This document shows positions 15,476-24,815 of a stretch of DNA of 64,000 bases, piece after piece. Source of the DNA: Candidatus Thiothrix anitrata (GTDB lineage: Bacteria; Pseudomonadota; Gammaproteobacteria; Thiotrichales; Thiotrichaceae); NCBI RefSeq assembly GCF_017901155.1, contig NZ_CP072800.1, forward strand, positions 2,569,283 through 2,633,282, given 5' to 3'. Made by a program: the position numbers and the translations under genes. Positions within the stretch are counted from its first letter, which is position 1; every line of letters starts with the position of its first letter. Below the pieces are notes generated by a model. The model saw only the letters and a program-made list of their open reading frames with translations. It was not told the origin of the DNA and made no database searches.

Positions 15476-17560
15476 ATGCGTCGTTTAGTGTTCGTCAGTG
15501 TATTGTTGCTCGCTGCCTGTGGTGACAAACAAGAAGTCAGCCAAAACAGTGGCGGGGATTTTTCGCCCAATCAGGTGGCAGGGCGGGATGCTATCCAGAA
15601 CGTCAATGTCCAGAATGCTACGATCAATATGCCGCCCGAAATGCTGGAAAAGTTAGCGCAAGCATTAAAAGCGCAAGGTGTTCCGGCAGATCAACTGAAT
15701 GCTCAGTTGGAAGAACTCAAGCGCAAATACGCCGACTTGGAACAACGCTTAGGCGAATACGCCAAAACCGACGAACTCGCTCAACAAGCCCGCAAAGAAC
15801 TCGACTTAGGCAACCTCGACCAAGCCGAAACACTGCTGCAACAAGCCTACGACAAAGACTATCAACTTTCGCGCCAACGCCTTGCGCAACGCGCCTTTGA
15901 CCTCGCCGAAGTCGCTGAACTGCGCCTCGACCACGACAAAGCCCTCACCCGCTACCGCGAAGTCACCCAACTCCAACCCGATAATGTCACCGCGTGGTGG
16001 AATCTTGCTGAAATCGCCCAAAAGCTCGGCAACACCACCCAAGCCCTCGATGCATGGCGCGGGATGCAACAAGCCGCCAAAACCCAACAACAGGAACGCG
16101 AGCTTGCCGTTGCGATTTCGGGTGAAGCTGACATCCTGAAAGCCAACGGTGATGGTAAAACCGCGCAGGAAAAATTCCTCCAAGCCCATGAAGCCCTGAA
16201 AAAAGCTGCTACCGCCGAACCTGATAATACTGACCGTCAGCGCGACCTGTCGGTGAGCTATGATCGAATCGGCGACCTGTACAAGGCGAACGGCGACACG
16301 CCCGCCGCGCTGAAGGCGTATCAGGATTTGCTGTTGATAGCCCAGAAGCTGGTAGAACTCGACCCGAAGCAGGCAGAATGGCAGCGCGACCTGTCGGTGA
16401 GCTATGATCGAATCGGCGACCTGTACAAGGCGAACGGCGACACGCCCGCCGCGCTGAAGGCGTATCAGGATTCGCTGACGATCCGAAACAAGCTGGTAGA
16501 ACTCGACCCGAAGCAGGCAGAATGGCAGCGCGACCTGTCGGTGAGCTACAACAAGGTAGGCGACCTTTACAAGGCGAACGGCGATACGCCCTCCGCGCTG
16601 AAGGCGTATCAGGATTCGCTGACGATCCGAAACAAGCTGGTAGAACTCGACCCGAAGCAGGCAGAATGGCAGCGCGACCTGTCGGTGAGCTATGAGCGAA
16701 TCGGCGACCTGTACAAGGCGAACGGCGACACGCCCGCCGCGCTGAAGGCGTATCAGGATTCGCTGACGATCCGAAACAAGCTGGTAGAACTCAACCCGAA
16801 GCAGGCAGAATGGCAGCGCGACCTGTCGGTGAGCTACAACAAGGTAGGCGACCTTTACAAGGCGAACGGCGACACGCCCGCCGCGCTGAAGGCGTATCAG
16901 GATTCGCTGTCGATAGCCCAGAAGCTGGTGGAACTCGACCCGAAGCAGGTTCAGTGGCAATACGATCTTGGGATTAGTTACGAACGGGTTGGAGATATGT
17001 ATCTGGCAAGTGGTGACACAAAAGTCGCGTTGGAAAACTATCAGAAACGCCACGATATTATCCAGAAGCTGGTAGAACTCGACCCGAAGCAGGCAGAATG
17101 GCAGCGCGACCTGTCGGTGAGCTACGAGAAGCTGGGTGATATGTACGTAGCGAACGGCGACACGCCCGCCGCGCTGAAGGCGTATCAGGATTCGCTGACG
17201 ATCCGAAACAAGCTGGTAGAACTCAACCCGAAGCAGGCAGAATGGCAGCGCGACCTGTCGGTGAGCTACAACAAGGTAGGCGACCTTTACAAGGCGAACG
17301 GCGACACGCCCGCCGCGCTGAAGGCGTATCAGGATTCGCTGGCGATCAGAAACAAGTTGGTTGAACTCGACCCGAAGCAGGCAGAATGGCAAACCGACAT
17401 CGTGGTGAGCTATTTCAAACTCTCGGAAGTTGAACCCGCCAAGAAAACCCAATACCTGCAAGACGCGCTGAAAATCCTGCAAACCCTCCACACCGAAAAC
17501 CGCCTAAGCAAAGACAAACAAGCCTGGATTGAAACCATCCAAGGCAAGTTAGGCAAATAA
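15476..17560 (+). CDS. TPR lipoprotein with eight 48-residue repeats
   Basis: Start 15476 is preferred over TTG 15464 because GAGG at 15466 sits 6 bases upstream. The 694-residue product has a lipoprotein signal ending LAAC, then FSPNQVAGRDAIQNVNVQNATIN, a coiled-coil-like segment (LEELKRKYADLEQRL), conventional TPRs and finally eight 48-residue repeats of the type WQRDLSVSYNKVGDLYKANGD plus TPAALKAYQDSLTIRNKLVELDP. Most repeats are nearly identical in DNA as well as protein; the sixth is diverged. It should sit in the periplasm or on the outer membrane as a protein-binding scaffold. Partners are unknown; the upstream SPN-motif protein is the best candidate. Confidence 0.85.
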   Translation: MRRLVFVSVLLLAACGDKQEVSQNSGGDFSPNQVAGRDAIQNVNVQNATINMPPEMLEKLAQALKAQGVPADQLNAQLEELKRKYADLEQRLGEYAKTDELAQQARKELDLGNLDQAETLLQQAYDKDYQLSRQRLAQRAFDLAEVAELRLDHDKALTRYREVTQLQPDNVTAWWNLAEIAQKLGNTTQALDAWRGMQQAAKTQQQERELAVAISGEADILKANGDGKTAQEKFLQAHEALKKAATAEPDNTDRQRDLSVSYDRIGDLYKANGDTPAALKAYQDLLLIAQKLVELDPKQAEWQRDLSVSYDRIGDLYKANGDTPAALKAYQDSLTIRNKLVELDPKQAEWQRDLSVSYNKVGDLYKANGDTPSALKAYQDSLTIRNKLVELDPKQAEWQRDLSVSYERIGDLYKANGDTPAALKAYQDSLTIRNKLVELNPKQAEWQRDLSVSYNKVGDLYKANGDTPAALKAYQDSLSIAQKLVELDPKQVQWQYDLGISYERVGDMYLASGDTKVALENYQKRHDIIQKLVELDPKQAEWQRDLSVSYEKLGDMYVANGDTPAALKAYQDSLTIRNKLVELNPKQAEWQRDLSVSYNKVGDLYKANGDTPAALKAYQDSLAIRNKLVELDPKQAEWQTDIVVSYFKLSEVEPAKKTQYLQDALKILQTLHTENRLSKDKQAWIETIQGKLGK
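16238..17389 (+). repeat. Tandem 144-bp repeats within the TPR lipoprotein gene
   Basis: Eight units of exactly 144 bp begin at 16238, 16382, 16526, 16670, 16814, 16958, 17102 and 17246. Unit six is clearly diverged; the others differ at only a few positions. The near-identity at synonymous sites indicates recent duplication or gene conversion, and the copy number is likely unstable. Confidence 0.92.
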
Positions 17561-17581
17561 AATTGCTTTCCCTCTCCTTCT

Positions 17582-17629
17582 TCCTCCCCCTCTACCGCTT
17601 CGCGGGAGAGGGGGCTGGGGGGTGAGGGT
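17582..17629 (+). repeat. Second-type palindromic G-rich repeat after the TPR gene
   Basis: TCCTCCCCCTCTACCGC and a GGGAGAGGGGGCTGGGGGG block form a palindrome around CTTCGC. Four G-runs on the plus strand fit a G-quadruplex pattern. The reverse complement shares its core with the copy at 14857-14900. Confidence 0.8.
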
Positions 17630-17690
17630 CTTCTTACCACCGCCGTTTTGTTTTAGTATTCGCTATCGCCCTTAACACAAAGAAAAACCC

Positions 17691-18134
17691 ATGCTGAAAC
17701 GAATATCCCTATTGCTATCCACTTCCCTGTTGCTGCAAGCGTGCAGCAGCGTCCCCGGCGTGATTGAACAGCCCAAAGTCTCGATTCAAAACATCCAAGT
17801 GCAAGAGATTTCCCTCACCCAAGGCACGGCAGTTGTCACCCTGAATGTCAGCAACCCGAATGCCTTCCCGATTCCGTTGCAGGGCATTGAATACGGTTTA
17901 ACCCTCAACGGGCGGCAAGTCGCCAGCGGTGATCAAACCGAAAATGTCACGCTCGGCGCACGTCAGGATGTGCCGGTTAAGATTCCGGTAAAACTCGATT
18001 TCGCCGAAATTTTACGCCTCGCACCCGACGCTATCCGCTCACGCACCGTGGCGTATAACCTCAGTGGTGCGGTGCGTTTACCGTTTGTTAAAGTACCGTT
18101 TCAGCGTCAAGGTGGCGTAGGGGTGAAAGGATGA
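17691..18134 (+). CDS. LEA type 2 (WHy-domain) lipoprotein
   Basis: The 147-residue protein has a lipobox LQAC (Cys at residue 18) and a single LEA14/WHy domain: [51 protein letters not shown], then [15 protein letters not shown]. Bacterial members are linked to desiccation or stress tolerance, but the exact role is unknown. It overlaps dcd by 4 bases (ATGA), so the two are co-translated. Confidence 0.85.
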   Translation: MLKRISLLLSTSLLLQACSSVPGVIEQPKVSIQNIQVQEISLTQGTAVVTLNVSNPNAFPIPLQGIEYGLTLNGRQVASGDQTENVTLGARQDVPVKIPVKLDFAEILRLAPDAIRSRTVAYNLSGAVRLPFVKVPFQRQGGVGVKG

Positions 18135-18697
18135 GCATTAAATCCGACCATTGGATTCGCCGCATGGCAGCCGAACACAATATGATCGAACCGTTTGAAA
18201 CAGGGCAGGTGCGCACTGCCAACGGCGAAAGAATCGTTTCTTACGGCACGTCGAGCTACGGTTATGATGTGCGTTGCGCCAACGAGTTTAAGATTTTTAC
18301 CAATATCAACAGCACCATTGTTGACCCGAAAAACTTTGACGAAAAAAGCTTTGTCGATTTTAAGGGTGACGTGTGCATTATCCCGCCGAATTCGTTTGCA
18401 TTAGCACGCACCGTTGAATATTTCCGCATTCCGCGCAGCACGCTGGTGGTGTGTTTGGGGAAATCGACGTATGCCCGTTGCGGCATTATTGTGAATGTAA
18501 CCCCACTGGAACCAGAGTGGGAAGGTCATGTCACCTTGGAATTCTCCAATACCACCACCTTGCCTGCGAAAATTTACGCGAATGAAGGTGTGGCGCAAAT
18601 GCTGTTTTTTGAGTCTGACGAAGTGTGTTCAACCTCGTATAAAGATCGCGGCGGCAAATACCAAGGGCAAACCGGTGTTACCTTACCGAAAACCTGA
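18131..18697 (+). CDS. dcd: dCTP deaminase
   Basis: The 188-residue enzyme converts dCTP to dUTP, feeding thymidylate synthesis. Visible family blocks are [30 protein letters not shown], the catalytic region [41 protein letters not shown] and the tail [14 protein letters not shown]. Glu in [14 protein letters not shown] is the catalytic acid region. Length is normal for the family. Confidence 0.96.
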   Translation: MSIKSDHWIRRMAAEHNMIEPFETGQVRTANGERIVSYGTSSYGYDVRCANEFKIFTNINSTIVDPKNFDEKSFVDFKGDVCIIPPNSFALARTVEYFRIPRSTLVVCLGKSTYARCGIIVNVTPLEPEWEGHVTLEFSNTTTLPAKIYANEGVAQMLFFESDEVCSTSYKDRGGKYQGQTGVTLPKT

Positions 18698-18727
18698 TGC
18701 CGCAAGACTGACAACAAGGAGTGTGTA

Positions 18728-19927
18728 ATGAAATCGCTGGCAACCATTGGTGCGTTTAGCCTAGCGCGTTTACCGCGTATTGAGTTTGGGGTAGGTGCGC
18801 TCGATAAATTGCCTGCGATTGCGGCGCAATACGGTAAGCGTTTGCTGATTGTGACCGGGGCGAGTTCGTTTACCGCATCACCTGCGGGGGAAAGGGTGTT
18901 GGGCGCATTGCACGCTGCCGGTTTTACTTGGGAATTGTGCCGGGTGACTGAAGAGCCTTCACCGCAATGGGTGGATGCAACCGTGGCGCAGTACCGTGAT
19001 CAGGCGTTTGATGCGGTGGTGGGTATCGGTGGCGGTAGCCCGTTGGACGCGGCGAAAGCGGTGGCAGGTTTGCTCAAGCCCGCTAATTCGGTGATGGATC
19101 ATCTGGAAGGTGTCGGCCCTGAATTGCCTTATCGCGGCACGGCGACACCGTTTATTGCCGTGCCAACGACTGCCGGAACGGGGTCGGAAGCCACTAAAAA
19201 TGCGGTGCTGTCGGTGCAGGGTGTCAACGGTTTTAAGAAATCGTTTCGCGATGAGCAATTAATGGCGGAATACGCGCTGGTTGATCCGAGTTTGCTGGCA
19301 ACCTGTCCGCCTGCACAAATTGCTGCTAATGGCATGGATGCGTTTACCCAATTGATGGAAGCTTATGTGTCCACCCGTGCGAATCCGCTGACTGACGCGC
19401 TGGCATTGTCGGGGATGACAGCGGTACGCGATAGTTTGCTGACACTTTACGCTGATCCGACGGATGCGCAGGCACAAGCGGGCATGGCTTACGCGGCGTT
19501 GCTGTCTGGGATTTGTTTGGCGCAAACCGGATTGGGTTCGGTGCATGGGATTGTCGCGCCACTAGGGGCGTTTCACCCCGTACCGCATGGGGTCGGTTGC
19601 GGAATGTTAGTCGCAGCGGCAACTCGCATGAATATTGACTGCCTCGAAGCCCGCGAGCCAGGTCATCCGGCCTTAGCAAAATACGCACAAATCGGTAAGT
19701 TATTTCGGGGGCGCAGTCACGTTGATGAGATTGGGGCGCGGGTATTTTTAGTGCATACCCTGACAACTTGGGCGCGGCAACTGAATTTACCGTCTTTAAG
19801 TGATTTCGGGGTAACAACTGCTGCGATTCCGCATCTGGTGACCAATTCACGCGGGTCAAGCATGAAAACCAACCCGGTGGAATTGACCGATGCGGAAATC
19901 GCTGAAGTGATTACTGCGTGTTTGTAG
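18728..19927 (+). CDS. Iron-containing alcohol dehydrogenase family protein
   Basis: The 399-residue protein has the Fe-ADH fold: IEFGVGALDKLPAIAAQYGKRLLIVTG at the N-terminus, GIGGGSPLDAAKAVAG for NAD(P), VPTTAGTGSEATKNAV, and the metal-binding histidines in GSVHGIVAPLGAFHPVPHG. Substrate specificity cannot be predicted. The 3' end overlaps the convergent gene at 19911 by 17 bases. An AAGGAG ribosome-binding site is at 18716. Confidence 0.9.
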   Translation: MKSLATIGAFSLARLPRIEFGVGALDKLPAIAAQYGKRLLIVTGASSFTASPAGERVLGALHAAGFTWELCRVTEEPSPQWVDATVAQYRDQAFDAVVGIGGGSPLDAAKAVAGLLKPANSVMDHLEGVGPELPYRGTATPFIAVPTTAGTGSEATKNAVLSVQGVNGFKKSFRDEQLMAEYALVDPSLLATCPPAQIAANGMDAFTQLMEAYVSTRANPLTDALALSGMTAVRDSLLTLYADPTDAQAQAGMAYAALLSGICLAQTGLGSVHGIVAPLGAFHPVPHGVGCGMLVAAATRMNIDCLEAREPGHPALAKYAQIGKLFRGRSHVDEIGARVFLVHTLTTWARQLNLPSLSDFGVTTAAIPHLVTNSRGSSMKTNPVELTDAEIAEVITACL

Positions 19928-20747
19928 CAGGTGCGTTGGTCGGAGGCGCGGGCGGCGGAGTCATGCTCGGTTCAAATACGCTGAAACCTTCTGGAATCGC
20001 GAAATCCGCATCGTTGAGTGCATCTTTGGCGAGTGCGTTCAGCTCACTGCGTGGGCCGTCAGGAATTGCTTGAATTCGTACCGCTAAACCTTCCTTGTGG
20101 ACTGACGCAGAACCATCGCTGGGTGGAGAGATACCTTGTGCTTTCGCAGATTCAGCGGTAATGCCATCCATGTATTCAAACATGGTGAGCAACATGGTGT
20201 GGTCGGCGGCATCCATCGCATCGCTTCCGGCAACGCACACATCGCGTATTGGTTTGCCGTCGATACTAATGCTGGAAATTTGGCAAGCAATACCTTGAAC
20301 TGTGTCCTTACGATCGGTTTTCTCCATTTTAATCGGCGGAGCAGGGGCTTTTATGGCTTCTTCGGCTTGTTTCATGCGTTCTTCAGCGACTTTGCGCTGA
20401 TCTTCCGGCATTGCCGCGATTTGCTTTTTCATTTCCTCTTTGAATTGATTCTGCATTTCCACCACTTTTACCATGCGTTCACGCATTTTTTCAGGGGTGG
20501 TTTCAATGTACTGTTTAGTTTTGGTATTGACTGTGAACAGAGCCTTTTTAGTGTTGTCGTACAGGGTGTAAATGCCGCTGTCCGCTTCTTCCATGCGCAC
20601 TTTGTCGCCATTGACTTGGATAATGGTTTTACGCTCCTGCGGCCCAAAACCGGAGTCGGTGTAGGTGAGTTTGGTATCCGCCAACAGTGGTGCAGAAAGG
20701 CTTAAAGTCAGTGTGCTAATCAGCAGTGTGAGTGTATGACGGTGCAT
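19911..20747 (-). CDS. DUF4412-like periplasmic protein
   Basis: The 278-residue protein starts with a signal peptide (HTLTLLISTLTLSLSAPLLA) and has a beta-rich N-terminal part (KLTYTDSGFGPQERKTIIQVNGDKVRMEEADSGIYTLYD) resembling DUF4412 lipoprotein-fold proteins that may bind lipids. A charged coiled-coil linker (MVKVVEMQNQFKEEMKKQIAAM) follows, then a Cys-containing domain (IACQISSISIDGKPIRDVCVAG) and a Pro-rich tail. Two Cys may form a disulfide. Role unknown. Confidence 0.65.
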   Translation of the reverse strand: MHRHTLTLLISTLTLSLSAPLLADTKLTYTDSGFGPQERKTIIQVNGDKVRMEEADSGIYTLYDNTKKALFTVNTKTKQYIETTPEKMRERMVKVVEMQNQFKEEMKKQIAAMPEDQRKVAEERMKQAEEAIKAPAPPIKMEKTDRKDTVQGIACQISSISIDGKPIRDVCVAGSDAMDAADHTMLLTMFEYMDGITAESAKAQGISPPSDGSASVHKEGLAVRIQAIPDGPRSELNALAKDALNDADFAIPEGFSVFEPSMTPPPAPPTNAPATNTQ

Positions 20748-22350
20748 TATTATCTCCTAAGCTATTGAGTTGAGCTTGTATCGTTGCAATCGGTAAAGCG
20801 TGATTAGATCGAACTGTTACACAAGGTTCATGATCCTGCAATGGTTTATAGTGTGCTAATTGTTGATGCAGTACCGCAACATCGGCATCAGATGCATCAT
20901 TATTGGCTGATTGGCGGGTGCGAATATTATGTTCGAGCTGTTCGACACTCGCGCTGAAATGCAGGATGAGAAAGCTGGCATGATGTGCCGCCGCGAGTGT
21001 CTGAAAACGTTGGCGTTGTGTAGCATCTAAAAAAGTTGCGTCCACCACCACGCAATAACCTTGATCTAACGCCAGCGCACTGCATTGCGCTAGGCGGTCG
21101 TAAGTGCGTGTACTCATGTTGGGGCTGTAAATACCTTGATCTAGTCCTGTGCTACTGCGTTCGGTGGCTGACATTGCGTTTAAGCGTTTGCGTTCCACAT
21201 CGGAGCGTAGGTGAATAAAACCCAGCTCGTCCCCTAATTGACGGCAACCCCAAGATTTACCGGAACCGCTTAAACCGTGACTAATGATTAATGATGGGCG
21301 GGTGCGCTGGGTGTAACGTTGGGCTAAATCCAGATACGCGTTGCAAGTTTTGACACTTGCAGCGCGTTCTTCGGCTACGGTTTGTTGCGGTAAACGCAAG
21401 GCATTAACTTTGGCTCGTACCAATGCACGGTACACGCAATAAAAACTAAAAACCGCTAATAAACCGTAATCACCACTGGCTTCGAGGTAGGCGTTCAACG
21501 CACGGTTGGCGTATTGCGGGGCGTTACGCGAGTGTAAATCCATGCATAAAAACGCGATTTCACTGGCGGTATCAATCCAACGCAAACTGTCATTAAATTC
21601 AATGCCGTCAAAAATTGTGATTTCCCCGTCAATCAAGGCTATATTCCCAAGGTGCATATCACCGTGACACGCCCGAATCCGCCCTTCGTGTTTACGTTGG
21701 GTTAAGACGGGTTGTAGTGCTTGCCAAGTTTGTTGTGTCCACTGTTCAAGTGTTTGCAGGTGGTCTTGTAACGCGGAATCGGTTAAATATTGGCGTAACG
21801 GCACAAAATTATGCAGCATGGGTTCCAATACGCTGGCAGATTTCCCCCACGGCGTTTCGCTGGCAGCGGGTTCGCAGTTCCGGTGGAACTGCGCAATTTG
21901 CAGTGCCAAAGCGTTGATGTGGGTAAGCGATAGGGAACCTACACTTAATAAATGGTCTAACTGTTGCTGGGTGTCAAACTGGCGCATTTTTACCGCATAT
22001 TCAACCACATCAGGATCGGTTACGTCGGGTGTTGCGGCTTCGTGCAGGCTGTATGTGCCATTTTTATAGGCAATAGCAACCACCCCAAGGTATAAATCGG
22101 GAGCAAGACGACGATTTAGGCGTAATTCTTCTTCACAGAAATGTTTCCTGTCGGCCAATTGTGTAAAATCCAGAAAACCAAAATTGACTGGCTTCTTTAT
22201 CTTGTAAGCAAACTCGCCGGTCAGGAAAACACTCGATATGTGCGTGTGAATAGATTGAATATGGGTATTTGCTGGATGCGGATAGAATGCAGGATTTTGC
22301 ATGGCCTCCAGCAGGGTGTCAGGTGTATGGGAAAGCATAATGTGTCTCAT
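20716..22350 (-). CDS. Two-domain kinase-like protein (APH-type plus P-loop)
   Basis: The 544-residue protein has an N-terminal aminoglycoside-phosphotransferase-like kinase domain with CHGDMHLGNIALIDGEITIFDGIEF (catalytic and metal Asp residues, residues about 230-255) and a C-terminal P-loop domain beginning ISHGLSGSGKSWGCRQLGDELG (Walker A), then VVVDATFLD. This fusion is widespread and usually described only as an AAA-family or gluconate-kinase-like protein. It overlaps the 5' end of the DUF4412-like gene by 32 bases. The natural substrate is unknown. Confidence 0.85.
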   Translation of the reverse strand: MRHIMLSHTPDTLLEAMQNPAFYPHPANTHIQSIHTHISSVFLTGEFAYKIKKPVNFGFLDFTQLADRKHFCEEELRLNRRLAPDLYLGVVAIAYKNGTYSLHEAATPDVTDPDVVEYAVKMRQFDTQQQLDHLLSVGSLSLTHINALALQIAQFHRNCEPAASETPWGKSASVLEPMLHNFVPLRQYLTDSALQDHLQTLEQWTQQTWQALQPVLTQRKHEGRIRACHGDMHLGNIALIDGEITIFDGIEFNDSLRWIDTASEIAFLCMDLHSRNAPQYANRALNAYLEASGDYGLLAVFSFYCVYRALVRAKVNALRLPQQTVAEERAASVKTCNAYLDLAQRYTQRTRPSLIISHGLSGSGKSWGCRQLGDELGFIHLRSDVERKRLNAMSATERSSTGLDQGIYSPNMSTRTYDRLAQCSALALDQGYCVVVDATFLDATQRQRFQTLAAAHHASFLILHFSASVEQLEHNIRTRQSANNDASDADVAVLHQQLAHYKPLQDHEPCVTVRSNHALPIATIQAQLNSLGDNNAPSYTHTAD

Positions 22351-22400
22351 TGTTGCGCAAAAACAGTAACCCTAAAACGTAAGCATAGCAGGAAACGAAC

Positions 22401-24815
22401 TTGAGTCAGGAAGCAGGTCAGGAAACACAACAGGACGCACTCTGGAAACGCTTTTTTAGGGCAGTGTGGTTTATTCTCGCACTGTTTGGTCGTACTTTCC
22501 GCATCCTGTTTTTGGTGGCACTTATTTTGGGTGTATTGGTATTTGTGGCTTATACCATGCAACTTGATGATGAAGTGCGTTCGCAATTTGAAGGTAAACG
22601 TTGGGAGTTACCCGCACGTGTGTTTGCGCGTCCTTTGGATATGTACGAAGGCCAGCAATTGTATGCGGATCATTTAGAGCAGGAAATGAAACTCTTGGGT
22701 TATCGGGAAATCGTGGAACCAACCCAGACTGGTCAATATCGCCGCAAAGGTGATCAGTTCATGATCAATACCCGTGGCTTCCAATTTGCTGGCGATAAAG
22801 AACCGGCTCGCAGCATTAAAGTGAAGATCAGTGGCGGAAAAATTGCCTCATTAGGTTTTTCGGACGGTAAAGCTCCGCTGAATTTAATGCGTTTAGAGCC
22901 TGTGTTAATCGGGAACTTTTATCCGCGCAAAAACGAAGACCGGGTGCTGATCAAGCAATCTGAAGTATCGCCGCTATTGATTCGTGGTCTATTGGCGGTC
23001 GAAGATAAAAAATTCTATGAACATCAGGGCGTTAATCCAATGGCCATTGGGCGGGCAGTGATTGCCAATCTAAAGGCCGGGTATACGGTGCAGGGTGGTA
23101 GTACCTTAACCCAACAGCTTGTCAAAAACTTTTATCTTACTAACGAGCGTAGTTGGGAGCGTAAGATGAAAGAAGCGATGATGGCGTTTTTATTGGAGTT
23201 GCATTATGACAAACGTGAAATTCTGGAAGCTTATTTGAATGAAATTCACTTGGGGCAGGATGGTGATCGTGCGATTCATGGTTTTGGTTTGGCTTCACAA
23301 TTTTACTTTAATCGTCAAGTAGGTGAGTTGAAAATTGAGCAAATGGCCTTGCTAATCGCATTAGCCAAAGGTGCGGGTTATTATGATCCACGGCGATTCC
23401 CTGAGCGTGCATTAGCACGGCGTAATCTGGTGTTGCAAGTGATGCAACAAGAAGGCGTTATTAGTCCGCAGGAGTTAGCAGAAGCTAGCCAGCGTCCGTT
23501 GGGTGTGGAAGATAAAAAACCGTCAGGCGCATCGCCGTTTCCAGCATATTTGGATATGGTGCGCAGCCAATTGCAGCGTGATTACAAAGAAGAAGATATT
23601 CGCGGTGCGGGTTTGATGATTTTCACATCAATGGATCCGATTACCCAGTTAACCGCTGAAACTATTTTGCAAAAACGGGTAGCGCAATTAGAGCGTTCGC
23701 AAGGCATTAAAAAGGGTAAGCTCAACGGTGCTCTGATTATCAGCAATGTACAAGGTGGGGAGGTCGTCGCATTAGTGGGGAGCCGCGATGTACGTTACGC
23801 GGGGTATAACCGTGCATTAACCGCACAACGTCAAATTGGTTCCTTAGTAAAACCAGCAATTTATCTCGCTGCTTTCGAGAAAAAGAACAAATACAATCTT
23901 GGCACACGTATCAGTGACGGACCGGTTACGGTCAAGATTGATAAGCGTAAATATTGGCAACCGGGTAACTATGATCATCGTCACATGGGCTATATCACAG
24001 TATTGAAAGCACTTACCTTGTCGCGTAATACACCAGCGGTTCGCATTGGGGTGGATGTCGGTTTAGATAATGTTATCAATATGTTACATGCTCTTGGTAT
24101 TAATAAGAAAATTCCTGAATATCCATCAATTTTATTGGGTGCACTGGAAATGTCACCAATGGATGTTCAACAAATGTACCAAACCATTGCCGCAGGTGGT
24201 TCGTATTCCCCGTTAAAAGCTATTCGCAGCGTTATGAATTTACAAGGAAAAGTCTTAACACGTTATCCACTGACGGTTCAACAGGTTGCCAGTCCTGAAG
24301 CGGTGGATTTATTGCATTATGGTATGCACCGCATCACCGTGGATGGAACCGCCAAAGAATTATCCCGTGTGCTACCATCTTGGAAAAAAGTTGCTGGTAA
24401 AACCGGTACAACCAATGATAAAAAAGACAGTTGGTTTGCGGGCTTTTCCGGGCAGCACGTCGCGACTGTGTGGGTTGGGCGTGATGACAACAAACCCACT
24501 AATATGACTGGAGGAACTGGGGCATTAAGAGTGTGGGCGGATCTATTTAGGGTGTTGCCAACGAAGCCTTTGAATGCGGGTGGTTCATCGCGTTTGGTGT
24601 GGGTTGATATTGATCCTACTAGCGGGTTGCGGGCAAATCCGGCTTGTGGTTCTGCCGTACCTACGCCGTTTATTCGTGGTTCACAACCGCAGAAAACCCA
24701 CTTCTGTGCGCCAGTTGCGCCTCCTGTTGAAGAGGGTGCGGCTGTCCCCGTGCCTGCTGCTGCACCGAAGCCAGCAGCAGGTAATTCCAATTGGCTTGAC
24801 AACTTAATGCAGTAA
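22401..24815 (+). CDS. mrcB: Penicillin-binding protein 1B, bifunctional murein synthase
   Basis: The 804-residue class A PBP has a cytoplasmic N-terminus, one transmembrane anchor (FRILFLVALILGVLVFVAYTM), the UB2H-like segment, a GT51 transglycosylase domain (VEDKKFYEHQGVNPMAIGRA, GGSTLTQQLVKNFYLT) and a transpeptidase domain with SxxK (IGSLVKPA), SRN (LTLSRNTPAVR) and KTGTT. It polymerises and crosslinks peptidoglycan in the periplasm. The start is TTG at 22401 with AGGA at 22390; no better start is seen before the membrane anchor. It is divergent from the kinase-like gene at 22350. Confidence 0.94.
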   Translation: MSQEAGQETQQDALWKRFFRAVWFILALFGRTFRILFLVALILGVLVFVAYTMQLDDEVRSQFEGKRWELPARVFARPLDMYEGQQLYADHLEQEMKLLGYREIVEPTQTGQYRRKGDQFMINTRGFQFAGDKEPARSIKVKISGGKIASLGFSDGKAPLNLMRLEPVLIGNFYPRKNEDRVLIKQSEVSPLLIRGLLAVEDKKFYEHQGVNPMAIGRAVIANLKAGYTVQGGSTLTQQLVKNFYLTNERSWERKMKEAMMAFLLELHYDKREILEAYLNEIHLGQDGDRAIHGFGLASQFYFNRQVGELKIEQMALLIALAKGAGYYDPRRFPERALARRNLVLQVMQQEGVISPQELAEASQRPLGVEDKKPSGASPFPAYLDMVRSQLQRDYKEEDIRGAGLMIFTSMDPITQLTAETILQKRVAQLERSQGIKKGKLNGALIISNVQGGEVVALVGSRDVRYAGYNRALTAQRQIGSLVKPAIYLAAFEKKNKYNLGTRISDGPVTVKIDKRKYWQPGNYDHRHMGYITVLKALTLSRNTPAVRIGVDVGLDNVINMLHALGINKKIPEYPSILLGALEMSPMDVQQMYQTIAAGGSYSPLKAIRSVMNLQGKVLTRYPLTVQQVASPEAVDLLHYGMHRITVDGTAKELSRVLPSWKKVAGKTGTTNDKKDSWFAGFSGQHVATVWVGRDDNKPTNMTGGTGALRVWADLFRVLPTKPLNAGGSSRLVWVDIDPTSGLRANPACGSAVPTPFIRGSQPQKTHFCAPVAPPVEEGAAVPVPAAAPKPAAGNSNWLDNLMQ

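Noticed and set aside
15806-17491. 561-residue minus-strand repetitive frame
   Set aside because: It is the shadow of the 144-bp repeats; the plus strand encodes recognisable TPRs and a lipobox.
1448-17629. CRISPR-like interpretation of the dispersed repeats
   Set aside because: The copies are scattered in both orientations and are not regularly spaced; no cas genes are present.
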